The notes below the pieces were generated by a model, which did not search any database, was not told where the DNA came from, and saw only the letters and a list, made by a program, of their open reading frames with translations. Positions 56,916 through 64,000 of a stretch of 64,000 nt of DNA are shown one piece after another (positions within the stretch are counted from its first letter, which is position 1; every line of letters starts with the position of its first letter). The translations under genes and the position numbers were made by a program. The stretch comes from Pictodentalium vernedei. Taxonomy: Eukaryota > Mollusca > Scaphopoda > Dentaliida > Dentaliidae. The stretch spans positions 256,291,597-256,355,596 of the forward strand of contig CM062290.1 in NCBI GenBank assembly GCA_031216915.1, given 5' to 3'.

Positions 56916-58522
56916 GTGATGAATTCCACCAAATGAGTTCCACCACGGAGTGGGACTCCCGCCCATGCCCCCCCAATAAGGACGGATCGGCCTGTTTATA
57001 ACTATCAGCCAATCCTTTTCCAATCTTTACCCAAGTAGGAATTGGCCGGATAAATTATTACAAACGGCATACATACACGTTCTTAACTGGAGGGGAGAGG
57101 GGGGGTGTCTTATTCCAGGTCCTTATTTTCCCTTATTCCTTGAGCCATTCCTCTACAGTTATGCTCCTTGATTAGTGTTGGAATCCTAAAATAAAACATG
57201 TCCCTTGTCGGGCGCATGTAATGACTGGTGCCCCTGAGGTGCCAAGTGTTAAAAATATTGTATATTAATCCGTTCGCTCGGATTAGTAATCCGTTCGTAC
57301 GGTTGAGGAATAGTAGTCGTCGAAATGGCAGCCACCCACCCTCTGTGACAGCTCCACCACTAATGTCTAATAACTACCAGGCCTGAAAATAAGCAGCCTG
57401 ACATCTGCAGAATAAGGTCCGCATAGGGTGAATTTGGTGATGCTATCCTATATGCAGTGGGACAATTTATCCTCTGGGTACCGCTTTCTGTTTAGTTTTG
57501 ATACCCTGATTCAGATTCACTAAATTCATCCTCTGGGGACCTCATTTTTCAGATGACAGTCTGCTTATTTTCTGGCTTGATCACTACTGTCGATTTCCTT
57601 GACCACAGTTAGCTGCCCCCACTGTCTCGTATCACTTCACTACCATGCAGTAGTACGACCTTCATAGCCTCATCAGGGTATGTGAGGATAATTATGCCAT
57701 AGTGATGTACTATTAGAGAATAACTATTCTCCAATAGTACGGCGCCATGCCGCAATTATCCACAAATACCCCTATGGGACAATGCTGGCCATGAGAAAAC
57801 GTCCCATCGAGGTTTTTCTTTTGACCTCCACTTGGGTACTGATTTGAGGTTAGATATTCATGATAGTGAACTGTTGGAGAATATTTATCTGCGGATCATG
57901 TAAGTAGAATGCTACGTCTTCTAGAGCTTTGACGCATGCGATTGCAACGTGCAAATGTAATTCCCCAAATAAGGTTTTTCCTTGTGGTCATCGTAACTTC
58001 ATCTTGGTAACTGAGGATAATTACGACACGGTAATGTACCAATGGAGAGTAATTATTTGAATACTGCAGTATTGTCGAACGAGTTTATGAGGACCACGAA
58101 GAAAACTCTAGAGGTGGTCAACTTCATAGCCCTCGTCACCTAATCCAGGTATTTGGTGCCCACGTTCCGTGCCACCCAACGTTCATCAACCCTTTAGTAG
58201 AAACAAGTGCCAACAGGAAACCTGCAGGGGCATTTTACGCCCATACTATTCTGCCATACGGGCAGTCTGACAAACCCTGACCCGAACAACGTAATGTCGG
58301 ATTGTACAGTGGGCAGTAACAGCGCCCAACGTTTCTAAGACGCCTCGGCTGCATCATGACGCCACGGCATCATTAGCAACACGAACCGTTTCGTGGGGAA
58401 ATCTTTGAAGAAAGCTCACCTTTCCCATCAATCTTCCATCACATGCAAATACTATATACCCCAAACCATACTCATGTATATATCACTATAATTACCATAA
58501 CACACTATATATGCAATCCATA
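56916..58522. other. Gene-free stretch with repeated GGATAATTA words
   Basis: An imperfect foldback at about 57,680-57,780 (GGATAATTATGCCATAG ... CTATTAGAGAATAACTATTCTCCAATAG ... GCAATTATCC) and a diverged relative near 58,010-58,075. No gene. Confidence 0.5.
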
Positions 58523-58609
58523 TACCACATGCCGGACCTTGCTAGAGAGAGGTGAAGTTTTGCACAGGAAAAACTTCACCTCTATCTAGCAAGGTCCAGC
58601 AACGTGGTA
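58523..58609. repeat. Hairpin with 28-bp perfect-like core arms
   Basis: GGACCTTGCTAGAGAGAGGT... at 58,534-58,561 pairs with 58,570-58,597 (one mismatch); outer bases TACCACAT / ACGTGGTA extend it with mismatches. Confidence 0.88.
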
Positions 58610-58786
58610 CATGTCTCCTGCATGGGAGTTTAACACTACGACTCCACAAAAGGTCTGGGTAATTAGGGATGATTCATCGTTCCTGTAATACTCGTGTTCC
58701 TCAGCTAAGCGACCTGAATTTGCAATCAAAAAGTAGCAATACGGTATAGCCTGGACATGCATGCAGCAATAACAACTATAGAAAAA

Positions 58787-59070
58787 TATTTCGTTTAAAC
58801 GAAATAATTATCGTTAAAACAAAATATTATTTCGTTGTATTGAAATATTATTTCGTTAAAACAGATTAATTATTTCGTTATTTAGAAACATTATTTAGTT
58901 AAAAAAGTATTATTTCGTTATAACGAAATGTCGTAGTTTTTTTCAAAATATTATTTCATTATAACCGAATATTATTTGGTTATTTCGAAATATCATTTCG
59001 TTAAAACGATATATTATTTCGTTATAAAAAAATATTATTTCGTTAAATATTATTTCGTTAAAATGAAATA
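58787..59070. repeat. AT-rich array of TTTCGTTAAAACGAAATATTA-like units
   Basis: About twelve to fourteen degenerate units of 18-26 bp, many locally palindromic (TTTCGTTATAACGAAA). Can form many small cruciforms. Confidence 0.88.
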
Positions 59071-59096
59071 AAATAAGAGTGAAATGAGTAGTATAT

Positions 59097-60000
59097 CTCG
59101 TATGTTTGAGGGAATATTTGGGGGACCTCGGTGGGGGACCTCGGAAGTGACGTCATGTCACGTAACCCAGTGCCGCCATGTTGTGTTGTCATGGTAACCC
59201 GCGTGAGCGGCCATGTTGTGACGTCATCTCCATAGTGATACGTGGTGTTAGGGTGATACGTGTTTCCGTCGTCCATTTTGTATACTGGAGGCCGCCATCT
59301 TGGTTTCTATGGTAGCACGTGATTGCTATGTTACCCAATTTTTCTGCAATGGTACGAGTATGTTCGGAGGATGTGTTCCTTTGTAGAAGAGTAAATCTAA
59401 TTACCACAAACAACCCGACAATCTCTCCAAATCACCAAAAACTACCCCAAATTACCGAAATTGACTTTATTTACTACGGATTCCCCATTTTATAGGCTTA
59501 GCACGTAGTGCTATAGTACCAAGAGTGTACAAGGGTGCGTTCGATTAAACAGGAGTATTTTTCAAACTTTCAATTCTCACAGAATTCTCGAAGAATTACC
59601 CAAATAAACCCAATAAGTTGTACTATTTCGAATTCTTTCAGAATTCTCTGCTTCTATCTATATATGCAATAGTTTTAGTCTACCTAGGCATGTCCCTTTG
59701 TTCTAGAGTATACTCCAGTAGCGTAGAAGAGCCTATCAACTGGAACAGCTTTACTTATTATTACTATATTTAGCTTCTCTGGTTTATTCTTGTTAGTTCT
59801 GACCTTATTCCGTGTACTCTTGTAGTTTCCTTTATCTAGATCATTTATATAAATTATAACTAACCAATCAGATTGCTTGATTTCCCATAATCTGTATGCA
59901 GAGTTATCTCCCCTTCTGTATAATAAAAGACTATATCCAATGGCCATATCCCATGGAATCCCATTTTTTGCAAAACACCTGTGGCTATGAAATCCCTTTT
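59097..60000. mobile_element. TIR element family, long inverted copy
   Basis: In reverse order to the 45,958 copy: TGGGGGACCTCGGAAGTGAC, GTTGTGTTGTCATGGTAACC, GTCGTCCATTTTGTATACTG, GAGGCCGCCATCTTGG, ACAAACAACCCGACAA, then TTCTAGAGTATACTCCAGTA and GAACAGCTTTACTTATTATT to about 59,860. It is longer than the other copy because about 260 bp (59,425-59,690) are inserted or were lost elsewhere. No ORF. Confidence 0.8.
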
Positions 60001-60700
60001 TGTCGTATGAGGCCATGAGGGCTATGTAAAAGCCCTCAGTGAGTCCTCATATATTATGCCTCATAGCCTCATTGAATTTTGAGGTTATGAGGACCATTAA
60101 AAATCCCCCAATGAGGTATAATTTACTACGACTCTTAACCTCATTACAGTATTTGAGGATACCTATGGCCTGGTATTGTATTATTCGAGGATACCTTTTG
60201 GAGAATCCCTTTTTTGTCGTATGAGGCCATGAGGGCTATGTAAAAGCCCTCAATGAGTCCTCATATATTATACCTCATAGCCTCATTGAATTTTGAGGTT
60301 ATGAGGACCATTAAAAATCCCTCAATGAGGTATAATTTACTACGACTCTCAGCCTCATTTCAGTATTTGAGGATACCTATGGCCTGGTATTGTAATATTC
60401 GAGGATACCTATCGAGGATACCTTTTGGAGAATCCATTTTTTGTCGTATGAGGCCATGAGGGCTGTGTAAAAACCCTCAATGAGTCCTAATTTACTATCC
60501 CTCATAGCCTCATTGAATTTTGAGGTTATAAGGACCATTAAAAATCCCTCAATGAGGTATAATTTACTACGACTCTTAGCCTCATTTCAATATTTGAGGC
60601 TACCTATGGCCTGCTATTGTATTATTCGAGGATACCTATCGAGGATACCTTTTGGAGAATCCCTTTTTTCTCGTATGAGGCCATGAGGACCATGAGTAAC
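60001..60700. repeat. Tandem repeat, 214-227 bp unit, about three copies
   Basis: Units start near 60,000, 60,215 and 60,441 with GTCGTATGAGGCCATGAGG; a fourth start is at 60,670. Each is rich in ATGAGG and CCTCAT words that can pair. The last unit is also the outer part of the left arm of the inverted repeat described next. Confidence 0.88.
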
Positions 60701-61022
60701 CCCTCAATGGGGTCTAATGCAGTCTTACCAACCGCTTCCATTTTATCTCCAAAGCTCCAAGGCCACGACAGGTCTATGGTCTATCCATCCTATCATTAGC
60801 TTCTACAACAATCTTGTGCCATTGCGGCATTTTACCAGTGCTATTGGCTTCTGTTATTCTGCCCCATATCTCATCCATTACTTTCTTGCTATACCTTCGC
60901 TCAAGCCTTCAAAATGTTGAATCAGATTTTCCCTGTATACATATAAGGCATTCCATTATTGAGATTCCTAACCAGGTCCGTAAAATTTGGATTCCGTGAT
61001 TTGACATCAACACACGAGGGTA
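60497..61022 (+). repeat. Inverted repeat, left arm (~526 bp)
   Basis: Pairs with 61,603-62,128; paired coordinates sum to 122,625 throughout, so there is no net indel. Clearly more diverged than the giant palindrome: many substitutions are visible in the matched segment 60,717-60,920. Confidence 0.92.
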
Positions 61023-61602
61023 TGGAAAGGGAATGATAACACCTAATTCAGAACTACTATAAGAACCTGAACAGGTACAACTGACAACCAAGATTGAAGT
61101 GAACACAACAAATTGAAAGAAGGTCAAACTAGTCGGATTGATCGAACTAGTTGGACAGACTGAACAGATCTGATGAAATACAATCAAGATGGAAGTGAAC
61201 ACAACAAAGTGAACAAAGTTTTGAACTATAACCCAAAATATAACCCAATGTTAACCCTCTTGAACTGAACAAAACTGAATGAACCCAACAAAGTTGTTTT
61301 GAAATATAAACCCTAAATATAAGACAACGTTAACCCTTTGAACTCTTTGAATGAACTTTATGTAATTAAAACCCCTTTGAATTGTTTGAATGAACTTTAT
61401 TTCTGCACTATAGCCCTAATGAAGGTATTAATACCTTTTGAATTGAATGAACTTTTTATATCTAATATAAATAAATACCCTTTGAAATGAACAAAGTTTA
61501 ACTGAATAAATTTTAAACTTAATGAAAATATAACGAAGGTGATCTGAATGAATTTTTAAACTACTACCCATTGAACTGAATTCTTCTAACTGGGAAGGGG
61601 AA
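61023..61602. other. AT-rich spacer of the inverted repeat
   Basis: 580 bp with degenerate repeats of TTTGAAT(T)G-AATGAACTTTAT and AACTGAACAAA words. No gene. Confidence 0.6.
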
Positions 61603-62128
61603 TACCCTCGTGTGTTGATGTCAAATCACGGAATCCAAATTTTATGGACCTGGTTAGGAATCTCAATAATGGAATGCCTGATATGTATACAGGGAAAATC
61701 TGATTCAACATTTTGAAGGCTTGAGCGACGGTATAGCTAGGAAGTAATGGATGAGATATGGGGCAGAATAACAGAAGCCAATAGTACTGGTACAAGGCCA
61801 CAATGGAACAAGACTGCTGTAGAAGCTAATGATAGGATGGGTAGACCATAGACCTGCAGTGGCCTTGGAGCTTTGGAGATAAGATAGAAGCGGTTGGTAA
61901 GACTGCATTAGACCCCATTGAGGGGTTACTCATGGTCCTCATGGCCTCATACGAGAAAAAAGGGATTCTCCAAAAGGTATCCTCGATAGGTATCCTCGAA
62001 TAATACAATAGCAGGCCATAGGTAGCCTCAAATATTGAAATGAGGCTAAGGGTCGTAGTAAATTATATCTCATTAAGGGATTTTTAATGATCCTCATAAC
62101 CTCAAAATTCAATGAGGCTATGAGGGAT
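61603..62128 (-). repeat. Inverted repeat, right arm (~526 bp)
   Basis: Mirror of 60,497-61,022. It contains only one of the 214-227 bp units at its outer end, whereas the left side carries several. Its outer edge is the exact start of the LINE at 62,129. Confidence 0.92.
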
Positions 62129-64000
62129 AAAGTTCGATGTGATATTACAATTTTCATCCCCCACGCTTTCGAATCTCTATTCATAGAAGTTGAAGATAAA
62201 CACAACTCTAAAATAATTGGCGTCATATATAGACCAAACACTCCACCGAAAGCCGATATAAACCTCCTCATATCAAAATTAGGTGAAATACTGAATGTTC
62301 TGACTGCCGAAAACAAGAAAGTTTATATCATGGTGGATCTCAATCTGGACCTTTTAAAGGCAAATATACATTCCAAGACAGAAGAATTTGTCGATCTCAT
62401 GTTTAGCCAAGGATTCTTGCCTCATATAACCAAACCAACGAGAGTAACTAATCATTCAGCTAGTCTGATAGACCACATATTTTCAAACAATGTTTCACAA
62501 ACAACAATACCGGGTATAATTATAACTGATGTATCAGATCACTTTGGTGTTTTTTACATTGAAGAATCTACCAAGGCAAATGATACACCACGGTTTACTA
62601 TAAAACGAATCATAAATGCGGAAAGAATGTCTGAATTTAAAGAATTACTCTCAGAAAGTAATTTTTACTCTGTCTTGCTTTCAAACTGTCCCAATGAATC
62701 ATATGAAACATTTTTAAACATCTATATGGAAGCTTACGACAAGGCATTCCCTTTGAAGCGTGTCCGCCAGAACAATAAATTTATTAAAAAACAACCTTGG
62801 AGGACAAAGGGACTTGTCATATCCTCAGTTAATAAAGAAAAATTCTATAAAAGAAAACTTAAAAACCCTAATGAACATGATTTACGAAATTACAAAAGCT
62901 ACTGTAAAATTGTTAACAAAGTTAAGAAACAATGTAAATCAATTTATTATAGGGATATCTTGAATGAAAATAGGAACAATATGCGAAGAACATGGCAGAT
63001 CTTAAACGAAGCTATTAGTTTAGGAAAACGTGAAAGCAGACTACCCACTTTCCTTGTCCAGGGGGGTACAGAAATAATCGAAGCCCAGGACATTGCAAGA
63101 GAATTCAATAATTTTTTCGTCAACGTTGGTAGAACCATATCCGACCAGATCCAGAAACCGGATAAATCGTATTTAAACTACATGCATGGTAGTATTTCCA
63201 ACAACTTTTATCTTCTACCCACAAATCCTGTAGAAGTTAGTCAAATTGTAAACAGAATGAAAGTAAAATCGTCGAAAGATTGCGATAGTATCACAACCAG
63301 TCTTCTTAAACGAACGATAAATGAGATATTGGTCCCCATTACCCACATAATCAATAATTCCTTTACCGAGGGCAAAGTACCAGATAGAATGAAAATCGCA
63401 AAGGTGGTACCCATTTTCAAATCAGGCGACGAGCACAGCTTTACAAACTACAGACCCATTAGTATCCTTCCAGCTTTTTCAAAAGTAATGGAAAAGCTCA
63501 TGGACATAAGACTTAGAAGTTATCTCGAGAGGTTTAATATCTTATGTCCTTATCGATACGGTTTTCGAAAACGTCATAGCACGATTCACCCAGTCCTCTA
63601 ACTCCTCAAAAGCAGCGCTATGGAAAACAATAAACGGGAAAAGAATAGTACACTGGCACTATTCTTGGATCTGCCTAAAGCATTGGACACGATAAACCAT
63701 GAAATACTATTGGTCAAACTCGAATACTACGGCATCAGAGGACTAGCCAACAACTGGTTTAGAAGCTACTTGTCCGATAGATTCCAATATGTTCTATATG
63801 ACGAACAAAAATCTGACTTTGCCAGGCAAAGCTGTGGTGTCCCACAGGGCTCAATCTTGGGCCCCGTTTTATTTCTTCTGTATATAAATGATATAAGTAA
63901 CTCAACATCGCTTAATCTCTTGTCGTTCATTGATGACACTACAGTACACTGCTCTGGTCTCAACAGTAGTTCAATAAAACCTTATTTTAAAGAAGAACTT
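62129..64000 (+). mobile_element. CR1-like LINE, 5'-truncated, runs off the window
   Basis: Endonuclease lacks its first part and starts at about KVRCDITIFIPHAFESLFIE. The usual GDFN reads VDLN, so the endonuclease is inactive; ITDVSDH is kept. RT blocks: [32 protein letters not shown] (usually FSKAFD), [18 protein letters not shown], and FIDDTTVH for F-A-D-D. One in-frame stop at 63,599-63,601 interrupts the frame, which then continues open to the window end. Open frame upstream of 62,129 belongs to the inverted repeat, not to the element. Same broad family as 40,018-43,740 but clearly diverged and older. Confidence 0.9.

Noticed and set aside
62087-62128. ATG at 62,087 as the LINE start codon
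   Set aside because: The codons up to about 62,128 are the outer part of the inverted repeat; LINE homology starts after it.

Overview
This is metazoan nuclear DNA from a repeat-rich, intron-rich, fairly AT-rich genome with no prokaryotic gene organisation. The lineage is most likely a marine lophotrochozoan, probably a mollusc. The main reason is two elements built like molluscan pearl/HINE (non-autonomous Helentron-type) elements: 150-160 bp core repeats, a tetranucleotide microsatellite, a terminal hairpin, and short inverted copies of the hairpin arm at the other end. This placement is an inference; a tRNA-derived SINE family and CR1-like LINEs are compatible with it but not diagnostic.

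I recognise one host gene. It lies on the minus strand at about 26.9-35.4 kb and encodes a 488-residue von Willebrand factor A (vWA) domain protein in four coding exons, with all three coding introns in phase 0. I also propose a 5' UTR exon, a TATA box with an adjacent CRE palindrome, and a poly(A) signal. Nearly everything else is repeats and mobile elements.

Layout. 1-1.05 kb: a 371-375 bp tandem repeat. 1.13-9.15 kb: a LINE split by a DIRS-type tyrosine-recombinase retroelement fossil (1,732-7,922); the two share a 6-bp junction sequence and there is no target duplication. 6.84-16.64 kb: a giant inverted repeat with two 3,838-bp arms that are nearly identical and have no net indel, around a 2.1-kb spacer. 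The arms carry the end of the DIRS fossil, the 3' half of the LINE, a three-copy repeat block and a 72-codon lysine-rich ORF. The spacer holds oppositely oriented minisatellites and a second LINE fragment. 16.64-19.4 kb: remains of an LTR-type retroelement with a helix-hairpin-helix domain. 19.68-23.74 kb: a HINE-like element swollen to about 24 core units of 153 bp. 24-26.9 kb: SINE pieces and hairpins. 27-35.4 kb: the vWA gene, whose introns hold SINEs, hairpin MITEs and long G tracts. 36-39.9 kb: SINE and hairpin MITE. 40.0-43.7 kb: an almost intact CR1/L2-like LINE with one frameshift. 44.2-46.6 kb: a satellite array running into a terminal-inverted-repeat element. 46.6-54 kb: mostly gene-free, with minisatellites and long hairpins. 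54.04-55.23 kb: a second HINE-like element. 56.7-60 kb: more copies of the terminal-inverted-repeat element and an AT-rich array. 60-62.13 kb: tandem repeats merging into a 530-bp-arm inverted repeat. 62.13-64 kb: a 5'-truncated CR1-like LINE running off the window.

Three themes stand out. First, events can be ordered by nesting: LINE, then DIRS into the LINE, then inverted duplication of the pair. Second, long nearly perfect hairpins are unusually dense (more than a dozen, 40-150 bp each). Third, there are ten poly(G/C) tracts of at least 14 bases. No RNA gene other than tRNA-like SINE heads, and no CRISPR or operon, was found.
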